A stretch of 64,000 nt of DNA from Alphaproteobacteria bacterium PA2. Its GTDB lineage: Bacteria; Pseudomonadota; Alphaproteobacteria; Caulobacterales; Caulobacteraceae. The position numbers and the translations under genes are program-made. The notes below the pieces were generated by a model that was given only the letters and a program-made list of their open reading frames with translations, had not been told where the DNA came from and made no database searches. Numbering within the stretch: the first letter of the stretch is position 1; each line of letters opens with the position of its first letter. The stretch lies in contig NKIZ01000001.1 of assembly GCA_002256425.1 (NCBI GenBank), forward strand, positions 1,261,943 to 1,325,942. The letters are read 5' to 3'. Of the stretch, positions 27,127 to 37,456 are shown one piece after another.

Positions 27127-27951
27127 ATGGCGACATTCGACCTTGAGGCCCACGCCGCCCGGCTGGCCGCCGACGGCTATACCGTCATCGAAGACTTCCT
27201 CTCGCCGGACGCCCTTGCCGCTGCCAGGGCGGGCCTGGAGCGGCATCTGGGCGCCCATACCGGTCGCAACAATTTCGAGGGCTTCAGGACCGAGCGGGTC
27301 TACACCCTGGTGGCCCGGGCCAAGGTCTTCGAGGACGTCACCGAAGATCCCCGGATACTGGCCCTCATGGATCGCTGGCTATTGCCCGGCTACCTGCTCA
27401 CCGCCAGCCAGGGCATCTGCATCCATCCCGGCGAGACCGCCCAGGGCGTCCACATGGATGACAGCTTCTATCGCCTGCCAAGGCCCAGGGGCGCGGCCAG
27501 CCTCAGCGTCATTGTCGCCGTTGACGCCTTCACGGCGACCAATGGCGCTTCAGAGATCATTCCCGGCAGCCATGCCTGGGACCAGGCCCAGGTGGACGCG
27601 GTGATGGCCAGTGGCGCGGCGAAGCATCTGCAGCCTGTCATCATGCTGGCCGGCGGCGCCATCGTCTTCCAGGGCCACCTCCTGCACCAGGGCGGCGCCA
27701 ACCGCAGCGACGCCTCGCGGCTGGCCTTCACCAACCAGTACTGCCAGCCCTGGGGCCGGACCCAGGAGAACTTCTTCCTCGGCGTGCCGCAGGACAGGGT
27801 CCGGGCCATGTCCCCCCGGCTGCAGCGCCTGCTGGGCTATGACATATGGCCGCCCTTCATGGGCCATGTAACGGCGTCACATCCGCTCAAGGCTCTGGAT
27901 CCGGACTGGGTGCCGCCGGTGGTGGCCGATGAGCTGAAGGCGGGGACCTAG
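27127..27951 (+). CDS. Phytanoyl-CoA dioxygenase (PhyH) family protein
   Basis: A 274-residue Fe(II)/2-oxoglutarate oxygenase. The iron ligands are His and Asp in GVHMDDSFY (about 117-125) and the distal His in FQGHLLHQGGANRSDASRLA, with Arg following for 2-oxoglutarate binding. The N-terminus LAADGYTVIEDFLSPDALAA is also typical. The substrate is not evident. The start is ATG 27127 with GGAGGA six bases upstream; the TTG just before is not needed. It follows the EamA gene by 27 bases on the same strand, so leuA, eamA and this gene may form one unit. Confidence 0.87.
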   Translation: MATFDLEAHAARLAADGYTVIEDFLSPDALAAARAGLERHLGAHTGRNNFEGFRTERVYTLVARAKVFEDVTEDPRILALMDRWLLPGYLLTASQGICIHPGETAQGVHMDDSFYRLPRPRGAASLSVIVAVDAFTATNGASEIIPGSHAWDQAQVDAVMASGAAKHLQPVIMLAGGAIVFQGHLLHQGGANRSDASRLAFTNQYCQPWGRTQENFFLGVPQDRVRAMSPRLQRLLGYDIWPPFMGHVTASHPLKALDPDWVPPVVADELKAGT

Positions 27952-28129
27952 TGGATAGGTTCACAGGTTAGGGGTCCGGCTGTCGGCTGATGCGCGTGTC
28001 GATAACCGGGTCTGATTTCTCGCCCGGGGCCAACGGTGAGATTCGACCCAAAGCCGACGCTCGACAAACTGGACTCATTCTGCTTAGCGGCTCTAGTTTG
28101 AGGGTGGATCTTTCGCGGTGGAGGCGAGG

Positions 28130-28663
28130 ATGGAAGACCTGCCGCTGGGGATCGTTTCCAAGACAGTCGATGGGTCCTACGAACTAAGGTTCGAGCGCGA
28201 CCTTCCGCACGCCCCGCACCAGGTGTGGAAGGTGATCTCCTCCCAAGAAGGACTCGCTCGCTGGCTCTCGGAAGCCGCGATCGAACTTCGTCCGGGAGGG
28301 TCTTTTCGACTTTGGGGGCAGTGCAGCGTCGAGGGCCAGGTCGTGGAGGTAAAGCCCCACTGCCTCCTCAGTTGGACATGGCCTCATCCCGACCACCCGC
28401 TGTCAGAAGTGAGGATCTCACTGACTGAGCCCAGCGACGGTCGCTCCCACATCACCCTCGTGCAAACTGGGTTGCCACAGCAACATTTGCTGGATGTCGC
28501 CACCGGCTGGCACACTCACCTTGACGCGCTGCCCGGGGCAGTGGTCGGAAGGGCCACCCAGTTCGATATTAAGCGCGCGGCAATGCACTACCGAACGTAT
28601 GCTAAGGCCCTTAGCGATTATGTCCGTTTTCCCCCCATCTCAGAACTTCCCAAGGTCCGCTAG
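28130..28663 (+). CDS. SRPBCC (AHSA1/START-like) domain protein
   Basis: A 177-residue protein of the Bet v1-like SRPBCC fold. ELRFERDLPHAPHQVWKVIS and SQEGLARWLSEAAIELRPGG (about 18-57) are the AHSA1 start, followed by LLSWTWPHPDHPLSEVRISL and a C-terminal helix with GWHTHLDALPGAV. These proteins bind hydrophobic ligands or act as Hsp90 cochaperone-like modules; the ligand is unknown. The start is ATG 28130 with GAGGCGAGG directly upstream. The gene and its flanks are less GC-rich than neighbours. The 178 bases before it contain nothing recognisable. Confidence 0.82.
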   Translation: MEDLPLGIVSKTVDGSYELRFERDLPHAPHQVWKVISSQEGLARWLSEAAIELRPGGSFRLWGQCSVEGQVVEVKPHCLLSWTWPHPDHPLSEVRISLTEPSDGRSHITLVQTGLPQQHLLDVATGWHTHLDALPGAVVGRATQFDIKRAAMHYRTYAKALSDYVRFPPISELPKVR

Positions 28664-28737
28664 CAGGCAACGTACGCACCCAGCCTTGTAGCCTGGAGCC
28701 CACTTCCGGCCAGGCGCGAAACGTCATCTTCCATCCC

Positions 28738-30273
28738 CTAGAACCCCGAAGTCTGGGCGTCGAAGAAGTCTTCGGGGTCTTCCACTTCCACCAGCTTGCC
28801 CTTGCGGATTTCCAGGAAGCGGTTGGCGGCGGTGCGGGTGAAGTAGCGGTCGTGGCTGACGAAGAGGCAGGCCACCTCGGCCTGCTCCAGCTCGGCCTCC
28901 AGGTCTTCCTGGCCTTCGATGTCCAGGTGGTTGGTGGGTTCGTCCAGCAGGTAGAGGTTGGGCTTGGCCAGTTTCAGCTGCAGGAAGACCAGCCGGGCCC
29001 GCTCCCCATGGCTGAGGTTTCCGATGGGTCCCGTGACGCGGACGGCGGGAAAGCCCGCCTTGGCCAGCAGAGCCATGCCGTCCTTCAGGCTGACCTCCTC
29101 GGCCTGGCGCACATAGTCGATCAGGCTGACCTTGAGGGGCAGTTGCGCCATACGCTGGTCGAAATAGACCATGCGGCATTGCGGGTTGAAGCGGATGGCG
29201 GCTGACTTGTCATAGTGCAGGGCCTCTGGGTCAAAAGCGTCCCGCAGGGCGTTGAGCAGGGTGGACTTGCCCGAACCATTGATCCCCAGCAGGGCGATCC
29301 GGTCGCCGGCGCCCACAGTCAGACGGTCGACTTTGAACAGGGTGCGACCGCCCCCCGGGACCATGACGGAATAGTTCTCGAGCCGCAGAACAGCCTTGGC
29401 GCCGATATCGCCATTGTGCAGGTCCAGGGCCCGGGCCTTGGGGACATAGACCTGGGTCTTTTCGGCCTCGATCCTGTCAATGCGCTTTTCCGTCGCCTTG
29501 GCGCGCTTGTCGAACTTGTCGTTCTTGATCCCCCAGACCCGGTAGCGGGCGGCCACTTTCTGCAGGCGGTCGATCTCCTTCTCCTCCAGCTTTCGCCGGC
29601 CGGCGTCGGCGGCGTCCCTTTGCAGCAGGGCCTGGCGGGCCTCGACAAAGGGAACACTGAAGCTGTGAGCCACATCCCGACGCAGGAACAAGGTGCGGCT
29701 GGTGGCCCTCTGCAGGAAGGCCCGGTCATGGCTGACAATCAGCATGGGCAGGCGGGTCTCGGCGTCCAGCCAGGATTCCAGGGTATTGATATTGCCAAGA
29801 TCCAGATGGTTGGTCGGCTCATCGAGGATCAGCAGGTCGGGTTCGGACAGGCGGGCCGCCGCGGCGATCAGCAACAACCTCTGCCAGCCACCGCTCAGGG
29901 ACCCGAAGGTCTGTTCGGCTGTCTCGTACGACATGCCGATCTCGTCGAGCATGACGTCGACCTTCCAGGCCTCGGAGCCATCGTCCTGGGGGAGGGCCTT
30001 TTCCAGCACCTCGCGGACCGGCAGGTCGCCAAGGCCGTCCGGAATGTCCTGGGGCACATAGCCGATCTTCAGACCCCGGGACTTGATGATCTTGCCGTCG
30101 ATCAGGGTCAGTTCCCCCAGCAGGCATTTGATCAGGGTGGACTTGCCGGCGCCGTTCTCGCCCACCAGGGCCGTGCGGGCGTCGTCCAGCTGGAAGGTCA
30201 GGCCCGCGAATACCTGGGTGGAGCCATAGGAAAACTCTGCATTTTCAACACCCAATACGGCCTTGCTGGACAT
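28738..30273 (-). CDS. ABC-F family ATPase
   Basis: A 511-residue soluble protein with two ATP-binding cassettes and no membrane domain. First cassette: Walker A GENGAGKSTL (about 38-47), signature SGGWQRLLL and LDEPTNHLDLGNINTLESWL. Second: GINGSGKSTL (about 330-339), LSHGERARLVFLQL and LDEPTNHLDIEGQEDLEAEL. A charged interdomain linker of about 80 residues (EEKEIDRLQKVAARYRVWG region) lies between them. ABC-F proteins act on ribosomes to relieve stalls or protect against antibiotics. Which member this is cannot be decided by eye. It is divergent from mreB. Confidence 0.87.
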   Translation of the reverse strand: MSSKAVLGVENAEFSYGSTQVFAGLTFQLDDARTALVGENGAGKSTLIKCLLGELTLIDGKIIKSRGLKIGYVPQDIPDGLGDLPVREVLEKALPQDDGSEAWKVDVMLDEIGMSYETAEQTFGSLSGGWQRLLLIAAAARLSEPDLLILDEPTNHLDLGNINTLESWLDAETRLPMLIVSHDRAFLQRATSRTLFLRRDVAHSFSVPFVEARQALLQRDAADAGRRKLEEKEIDRLQKVAARYRVWGIKNDKFDKRAKATEKRIDRIEAEKTQVYVPKARALDLHNGDIGAKAVLRLENYSVMVPGGGRTLFKVDRLTVGAGDRIALLGINGSGKSTLLNALRDAFDPEALHYDKSAAIRFNPQCRMVYFDQRMAQLPLKVSLIDYVRQAEEVSLKDGMALLAKAGFPAVRVTGPIGNLSHGERARLVFLQLKLAKPNLYLLDEPTNHLDIEGQEDLEAELEQAEVACLFVSHDRYFTRTAANRFLEIRKGKLVEVEDPEDFFDAQTSGF

Positions 30274-31626
<1,353 letters not shown>

Positions 31627-31654
31627 TCATTGGCGGTGACATTACGAGGTCTCG

Positions 31655-32788
31655 TTGGCGCTTCGCGATAACCCCTTCAGCGAACTGAGGTTGCCGTTGC
31701 TGCTCAGTGCTGCGGCGGCCCTTGTCATCGCGCTGGTGGTTGGCGTGACCATGCTGCTTTCGGATCGCCGGGAAACCCTGCAGACCCAGGCCTATGGTGT
31801 GACGCGCAGGATGGGCGATCGTGTCGTCGCGCCGGTTTCCAGCTGGATTTCGGCGCCCTCACGGTGGGGTCAGGCGGGCTCCGGGGCGATCAGCCAGTAC
31901 TTCTTCGCCGTCTCAGAAAACCGCCGCCTGAGAGCTGAACTCAAGGCGGCCCAGTCCTGGCGGACAAATGCGATTGCGCTGCAGGACACCAATGACCGCT
32001 ATCGCGCCCTGCTGGGACTCAAGGTCAATCCGCCCATCGACATGGTGTCCGGTCTCGCGGTCGCTGACTCCCGGGGGCCCTTCGCCAATTCCCGCCTGAT
32101 CAATGTCGGGTCCGAGGCCAGGGTCGAGGTCGGCAATCCGGTCATGAACGAGAATGGCCTGGTGGGGCGTGTCGTGGGCGTCGCTGAAGGGGTCAGCCGG
32201 GTCCTGTTGTTGACAGACGTCGCCTCGCGGACCCCCGTTCTGGTGGATCGGACCAATTCCAGGGCCATACTGATCGGCGATGGCGGCCCGAACCCGCGAC
32301 TGGACTATCTTCGCGGCCAGGACCCGGTGAAGGAAAACGATCCCATTCTGACCTCTGGCGATGGCGGGGTCCTGCCTCGGGGCATTCCGATCGGTCGGGC
32401 GGTGAAGGGTCTGGATGGTCGCTGGAGGGTGGTCCTGGCGGCGGATTCAGGGTCCATCGACTATGTCCGCGTCCTGCTGTTCAAGGATTTCCGGCAACTG
32501 GCCAATACCCCACGGCTCGATGAACCGCCTCCACCGCCGCCGCCGACAACTCCGGCTGTTGCAGCTGCGCCTGTCGCCAGCCCGCCCACAGCGGCGCCTG
32601 CTTCGCCAACGACCACCTCCAGCCCGTCGCTCCCTGCGGCCCTGAAGCCCGCGGCGGTCGTCAGGCCAACCACGCCAAAGCCTGCCGCCCCCAAGCCCCC
32701 CACGGTCAAACCCGCCGTAAATCCGCGGCCCGCTGCGGTCGCGGCGACGGCTGCTCCTGCGGCGGATGAAGGGGACATACCCCATTGA
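31655..32788 (+). CDS. mreC: Rod-shape-determining protein MreC
   Basis: A 377-residue bitopic protein. A transmembrane helix (LLLSAAAALVIALVVGVTML, about 14-33) is followed by a coiled coil (FAVSENRRLRAELKAAQSW) and the periplasmic beta domain (VGSEARVEVGNPVMNENGLV; RVLLLTDVASRTPVLVDR). The last 85 or so residues are a Pro/Ala-rich tail absent from enteric MreC but seen in Caulobacter-type proteins. Translation starts with TTG at 31655, with GAGG six bases upstream. MreC links MreB to penicillin-binding protein 2. The stop overlaps the mreD start. Confidence 0.93.
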   Translation: MALRDNPFSELRLPLLLSAAAALVIALVVGVTMLLSDRRETLQTQAYGVTRRMGDRVVAPVSSWISAPSRWGQAGSGAISQYFFAVSENRRLRAELKAAQSWRTNAIALQDTNDRYRALLGLKVNPPIDMVSGLAVADSRGPFANSRLINVGSEARVEVGNPVMNENGLVGRVVGVAEGVSRVLLLTDVASRTPVLVDRTNSRAILIGDGGPNPRLDYLRGQDPVKENDPILTSGDGGVLPRGIPIGRAVKGLDGRWRVVLAADSGSIDYVRVLLFKDFRQLANTPRLDEPPPPPPPTTPAVAAAPVASPPTAAPASPTTTSSPSLPAALKPAAVVRPTTPKPAAPKPPTVKPAVNPRPAAVAATAAPAADEGDIPH

Positions 32789-33300
32789 GTATGACCCTGG
32801 CGCAGCCCCTGACACCGCTTCGCTGGATTGTCATTCCGGCCCTCCAGGTGGTCGTCGCCACCTGGCTTTTCACCATGCCCCTGCAGTTGTTTGGCCTGCG
32901 GCCTCCGGAACCGGTCTTCGCCATGGTGCTGGCCTTTGCCTGGGCGGTGATCCGGCCCTCTGTCCTGGCGCCTTTCTGCCTGCTGCTTCTGGGCATTGGC
33001 ATGGACCTTCTGTGGGGCTCACCCCTGGGCCTGTGGTCTGTCGCCATGCTGATCCCCTATGGCGCGGTCCTGTCGGTCAGAAACATGCTGATGGGCCAGC
33101 AGTTCCCGGTCCTCTGGCTGGGCTTCGCCGTGGCCTGCGGCATGGCTGAACTGACCGGTGTTCTCGTGACCCAGATCCTCGCCCATGCGACTCCGCAGAT
33201 CCTTGGCGTCTTCTATCAGTGGGGGGTGACGGTTGCGCTCTATCCCCTGGCGCACAGACTGATCGAGCGCTTTGACGACGCTGACGTCCGGTTCCGGTAG
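32785..33300 (+). CDS. mreD: Rod-shape-determining protein MreD
   Basis: A 171-residue multi-pass inner-membrane protein, short and hydrophobic as usual for MreD, with segments such as VIPALQVVVATWLFTMPLQL, PFCLLLLGIGMDLLWGSPLG and FAVACGMAELTGVLVTQIL. The start is TTG 32785 overlapping the mreC stop (TTGA), with AAGGGG about ten bases upstream; ATG 32791 is an equally possible start two codons later. It works with MreC and RodA in the elongasome. Confidence 0.87.
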   Translation: MSMTLAQPLTPLRWIVIPALQVVVATWLFTMPLQLFGLRPPEPVFAMVLAFAWAVIRPSVLAPFCLLLLGIGMDLLWGSPLGLWSVAMLIPYGAVLSVRNMLMGQQFPVLWLGFAVACGMAELTGVLVTQILAHATPQILGVFYQWGVTVALYPLAHRLIERFDDADVRFR

Positions 33301-33306
33301 GGCGAC

Positions 33307-35286
33307 ATGAGCGAGCCGTCGATCTTCTTTTCCGAAGTAAACCAGCGCCAGGGCGTGTTCCACCGACGCGCCTTCCTGTTCGGCGGCCTGGCGGGCGCGG
33401 GTATAGCCGCTCTCGGTGGTCGCCTAGCCTATCTGCAGTTGCTCGAGTCCTCGCGATACGAAAAGCTGTCTGTCTCGAACCAGTTCAACTTCCGCCTTAC
33501 CCCACCGCCGCGGGGCGTGATTGTCGACCGCAACGGGGTGGTCCTGGCGACGAACCGACCCAATTTCCGGCTGATGATGTCGCGGGACGACAGTGACAAG
33601 CCCTACGAGACCATCAAGGCCCTGGCCCAGTTTGTGCCGCTCGACGAGGCCCGCCAGAAGCGGCTGACCCGCGATCTCAAGCAGTCGCCGAGGGGCACGC
33701 CGATCCCGGTGATGGAAGACCTGACCTGGGAGCAGTTCTCGGCGATAAACATCCGTGCGCCGCAGCTGCCCGGCGTCACAGCCGATATGGGCGAGGTTCG
33801 GGTCTATCCCCATGGCGGCGCCTTTGCGCACGTGATTGGCTATGTGGCCAAGGTGAACCAGAACGATCTGCAGCCGACCGGACCGAATTCCGAGCCGATC
33901 ATGCTGCATCCGGGCTTCCGGATAGGCCGTCAGGGGGTTGAAAAGGCGTTTGACCTGGACCTGCGCGGCAAGCCGGGCGCCCAGAAGGTCGAGGTTGATG
34001 CGAGGGGCAGGGAAGTCCGACAGGCCCCCGGCGGCGACATCCCCGCCACACCGGGCCGGGAGATCAAGCTGACCCTGGACTCCGACATCCAGACCCGGGC
34101 CATGGAGGTGTTTGGCGAGGAAAGCGGTGCTGCGGTGATGATGGATTGTCGCTCGGGCGACATCCTGTGCCTGTATTCAGGGCCGAGTTTCGACGCAAAC
34201 AAGTTTGTCAAAGGCCTTACCGGGCCCGAATACCGCGCCCTGTCGCAGTATGACCGCAAGCCCCTGTTCAACAAGGCTTTGACAGCGACCTATCCTCCCG
34301 GCTCGACCTTCAAGACCATGGTGGCCCTTGCCGCCCTGTCGGCCGGTGTCGATCCGGAAGAGACCCATGTGTGCAATGGCGCCTGGCTCTTTGGAGGCCG
34401 GGTTTTCCACTGCGACAAGCACCACGGCGTGGTCAATATGCGCACCGCCATCGTGACCTCCTGCGATGTCTATTTCTACAAGGTTTCCCTGCGCCTCGGG
34501 CCGGACAAAATTGCCAAGGTGGCCAGGAGTTTCGGGCTCGGAGAGATCTTCGACCTGGGCATACCGGGACAGAAGGCCGGCCTTGTGCCCGATCTGGCCT
34601 ACAAGCGTCGAACCTTCAAAAAGGATCCGGTCTGGCATCCCGGCGAGACGCCCAGCATGGGCATTGGCCAGGGCTATACAAACCTCAACGCCCTGCAGCT
34701 CTGCGTCATGGTCGCCCGGCTGGCCAATGCGGACAAGGCTCTGCATCCCCGTCTGATCGAGTCCATAGGCGGGGTGGAGCAGCCCTCCGGCGCCCTGGCT
34801 GACGAACTGCCGTTCGCCAAGGACCATATCCACTTCGTGCGGGACGCCATGGCGTCGGTGACGGAAACGGGCACCGCGGCGGCGACCGCGCAGCTGGGCC
34901 TTGGGTCGATCAAGATGGCGGGAAAGACCGGCACCGCCCAGGCCCACACCTATCGACCGGGGGAACGCACCTCCCGAACCCTCGCCTGGGAGCGTCGGGA
35001 CCACGCCTGGTTCGTCGCCTTCGCCCCCTATGATGATCCCAGATACGCCATCAGCGTCCTTGTGGAGCACGGAGGTTTTGGCGCAGCGGCGGCGGCGCCC
35101 CGGGCGCGGGAAATCATGCGGGTCGCCTTGCTCAAGGACCCGGAGCTGCGCAGCCGTATCGAGCAGCCCACCCCAATGCCAGTCATACCTGATCAACCTG
35201 CCGAGGGCGCTGCACCCCAGGAGCCGACGCCGCTTGAGGCGGGGGCTGCGCCGCCACCAACGTCCCGTCCAGCAGGCACACCATGA
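33307..35286 (+). CDS. mrdA: Penicillin-binding protein 2 (elongation transpeptidase)
   Basis: A 659-residue class B penicillin-binding protein that crosslinks peptidoglycan during elongation. There is an N-terminal membrane anchor (FLFGGLAGAGIAALGGRLAY, about 20-39) and a pedestal domain (FRLTPPPRGVIVDRNGVVLA onward). The transpeptidase domain has the active-site STFK in YPPGSTFKTMVALAA (about 331-345), the SXN-type SCDVYFYK and KTGTAQ (about 538-543). The C-terminus is Pro-rich. It begins six bases after mreD and overlaps rodA by four. Confidence 0.95.
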   Translation: MSEPSIFFSEVNQRQGVFHRRAFLFGGLAGAGIAALGGRLAYLQLLESSRYEKLSVSNQFNFRLTPPPRGVIVDRNGVVLATNRPNFRLMMSRDDSDKPYETIKALAQFVPLDEARQKRLTRDLKQSPRGTPIPVMEDLTWEQFSAINIRAPQLPGVTADMGEVRVYPHGGAFAHVIGYVAKVNQNDLQPTGPNSEPIMLHPGFRIGRQGVEKAFDLDLRGKPGAQKVEVDARGREVRQAPGGDIPATPGREIKLTLDSDIQTRAMEVFGEESGAAVMMDCRSGDILCLYSGPSFDANKFVKGLTGPEYRALSQYDRKPLFNKALTATYPPGSTFKTMVALAALSAGVDPEETHVCNGAWLFGGRVFHCDKHHGVVNMRTAIVTSCDVYFYKVSLRLGPDKIAKVARSFGLGEIFDLGIPGQKAGLVPDLAYKRRTFKKDPVWHPGETPSMGIGQGYTNLNALQLCVMVARLANADKALHPRLIESIGGVEQPSGALADELPFAKDHIHFVRDAMASVTETGTAAATAQLGLGSIKMAGKTGTAQAHTYRPGERTSRTLAWERRDHAWFVAFAPYDDPRYAISVLVEHGGFGAAAAAPRAREIMRVALLKDPELRSRIEQPTPMPVIPDQPAEGAAPQEPTPLEAGAAPPPTSRPAGTP

Positions 35287-36440
35287 CCGTCAGCGCCCTG
35301 ACACGCCCCGGCGAACGGGACCGTCTTTCCGTCAAGTTCGCCGAGATCGACTGGCTCTTCTGCCTCGTCCTTTGCCTGATCGCCGGCACAGGCGCCTTGA
35401 TGATGTTCTCGATCGCAGGGTCAAGCTGGCAGCCCTGGGCGGCAAATCATCTGACAAAATTCGGGCTCTTCTTCGTTCTGATGATCTGCCTGGCCCTGGT
35501 TGATCTTCGGGTCTGGTTTGCGGCGGCCTATCCAATCTACATCGTCGGCCTTGTCCTTCTGATCGCCGTCGATCTGTTTGGCGAGGTCCGTCTGGGCGCC
35601 CGCCGCTGGCTTGAACTGGGCCCGCTTGGCAGCTTTCAGCCCTCTGAGATCATGAAGCTGGGACTTGTTCTGGCCCTGGGCCGTTTTTATCACAGCATTT
35701 CAGCCCAGAGGGCGCGGATGTCCTGGTGGCTGCTGATACCAGCGGTGATGATCGCCGCTCCGGTGCTTCTGGTGGCCCATCAGCCCGACCTTGGCACGGC
35801 GGTTCTCCTGACCCTGACCGGGCTCTCTGTTGTGATCCTGGCCGGCCTGGCCTGGCGGATCATCCTGGCGGGTGTCCTCTCCGTTGCTGCAGCCATACCT
35901 CCCATGGTGATGTTCGTTCTGCACGACTATCAGCGGGACCGGATCTTCACCTTCCTGTCCCCGGAAAAGGACCCCTCGGGCTCGGGCTATCATATCCTTC
36001 AGTCCAAGATCGCCTTGGGATCGGGCGGGCTGCTGGGCAAGGGCTATGGGCTGGGGTCACAGAGTCAGCTCAACTTCCTGCCTGAGAAACAGACCGACTT
36101 CATCTTCGCCACCCTGGCGGAAGAGTTCGGCTTTGTGGGCTGCATGTCGGTGCTTCTGTTCTATGCGGCCATCATCTTCATGGCCCTTCAGACCGCCTCC
36201 CGCACCCATTCGCACTTTGGTCGCCTGGCGGCCTCGGGGGTGACGGCGACCTTTGCATTTTACGTCCTGATCAATGGGGCGATGGTCATGGGGCTGGCGC
36301 CGGTGGTCGGCGTGCCCATGCCCATGCTGTCCTATGGCGGTACGGTCATGCTCACCGTGATGATCGGCTTTGGCCTGGTCCAGTCGACCAGGGTGCACCG
36401 GTACACTGAAGTCACCAGCGGCAAGGGCGCTCTCCTCTAG
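35283..36440 (+). CDS. rodA: Rod-shape SEDS glycosyltransferase RodA
   Basis: A 385-residue SEDS-family membrane protein that polymerises glycan strands with PBP2. About ten hydrophobic helices are visible. Signatures are GARRWLELGPLGSFQPSEIMK (about 101-121), VAHQPDLGTAVLLTLTGLSV with the essential Asp, HILQSKIALGSGGLLGKGYG, FLPEKQTDFIFATLAEEFGF (about 264-283) and the C-terminal VVGVPMPMLSYGGTVMLTVM. It overlaps mrdA by an ATGA and ends the operon. Confidence 0.95.
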   Translation: MTVSALTRPGERDRLSVKFAEIDWLFCLVLCLIAGTGALMMFSIAGSSWQPWAANHLTKFGLFFVLMICLALVDLRVWFAAAYPIYIVGLVLLIAVDLFGEVRLGARRWLELGPLGSFQPSEIMKLGLVLALGRFYHSISAQRARMSWWLLIPAVMIAAPVLLVAHQPDLGTAVLLTLTGLSVVILAGLAWRIILAGVLSVAAAIPPMVMFVLHDYQRDRIFTFLSPEKDPSGSGYHILQSKIALGSGGLLGKGYGLGSQSQLNFLPEKQTDFIFATLAEEFGFVGCMSVLLFYAAIIFMALQTASRTHSHFGRLAASGVTATFAFYVLINGAMVMGLAPVVGVPMPMLSYGGTVMLTVMIGFGLVQSTRVHRYTEVTSGKGALL

Positions 36441-36473
36441 GGCGGTCGGACGCGCGGCAAGGGAAGGCCTGGC

Positions 36474-37439
36474 ATGCGGGAATTCAGAACCCTCGACCTC
36501 GGCGGGATCAGGCTCAGGGCGGCGATTGAGGGGCAGGGGCCTCTGGTCATCATGGTCCACGGCTTTCCGGAGAGCTGGTACTCCTGGCGCCATCAGATGA
36601 CCCCCGTCGCCGAGGCCGGATTCACCGCCTGCGCCATCGATGTCCGCGGTTATGGGGGATCAGACAAGCCCTTGCCGGTGGAAGCCTATGCCATGGAGCA
36701 CATGGTCGCCGACCTTGCCGGCGTCGCAGAGCTTCTGCAGCCCGAAGCCCCGGCCATCCTGCTGGGCCATGACTGGGGTGCGCCCATGGTGTGGAACGCC
36801 GCCCTGACCCGGCCAGAACGGTTTTCCGCGGTCGGCGCCTTGTCGGTTCCTTATCTCGGCGTGGCCAGCCGACCGTTTTCCGAGATATTCAACGCCCTGT
36901 TCACGGCCAAGAACCGGTTCTTCTACCAGGCCTATTTCCAGGCTGAAGGCATAGCCGAGGCAGAGGCGGAGGCGGATGTCCCCGGCTTCCTGCGCAAGTT
37001 CGTCTATGCGATTTCCGGAGATGCCCCCGAGGGGACCTGGCCCAACAACAAGACGGCCTCGGATCCGCTTCTGCTGGGCCTGACCGATCCGGATCCCTTC
37101 CCCGCCTGGATGACCGAAGCCGACCTGGACTATTATGAGAGCCAGTTCCGGGAGTCAGGCCTGCGCGGACCCATCAACCGGTATCGCAATCACGAGGCTG
37201 ACCACGCCTGGCTGACCCCTTTCAAGGACACCCAGATCCTGCAGCCGGCCTTCTTCGTGTCCGGCACGAAGGACATGGCCTTCAACATGCTGGGCGGCGC
37301 CGACCCCATCGCCATCATGCGCACCAAGGTTCCCAACCTGCAGGTCGCTGACGTCCTCGAAGGTTGCGGCCACTGGACCCAGCAGGAGCGGCCTGACGAA
37401 GTGAATGCCCGACTGATCCCCTGGCTGAAGGGGCTATAG
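36474..37439 (+). CDS. Alpha/beta hydrolase, epoxide hydrolase-like
   Basis: A 321-residue hydrolase of the soluble epoxide hydrolase group. The oxyanion motif is HGFPESWYSWRHQM (about 24-37). The nucleophile is Asp in LLGHDWGAPMVWN (about 97-109) and the base is His in EGCGHWTQQERPDEV (about 297-311). The cap domain includes FYQAYFQAEGIAEAEAEADV. It opens the ring of an unknown epoxide, or hydrolyses a related substrate. It is 33 bases after rodA, but its function is unrelated to cell shape. Confidence 0.85.
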   Translation: MREFRTLDLGGIRLRAAIEGQGPLVIMVHGFPESWYSWRHQMTPVAEAGFTACAIDVRGYGGSDKPLPVEAYAMEHMVADLAGVAELLQPEAPAILLGHDWGAPMVWNAALTRPERFSAVGALSVPYLGVASRPFSEIFNALFTAKNRFFYQAYFQAEGIAEAEAEADVPGFLRKFVYAISGDAPEGTWPNNKTASDPLLLGLTDPDPFPAWMTEADLDYYESQFRESGLRGPINRYRNHEADHAWLTPFKDTQILQPAFFVSGTKDMAFNMLGGADPIAIMRTKVPNLQVADVLEGCGHWTQQERPDEVNARLIPWLKGL

Positions 37440-37456
37440 CCCTAAAGACGCCGCGC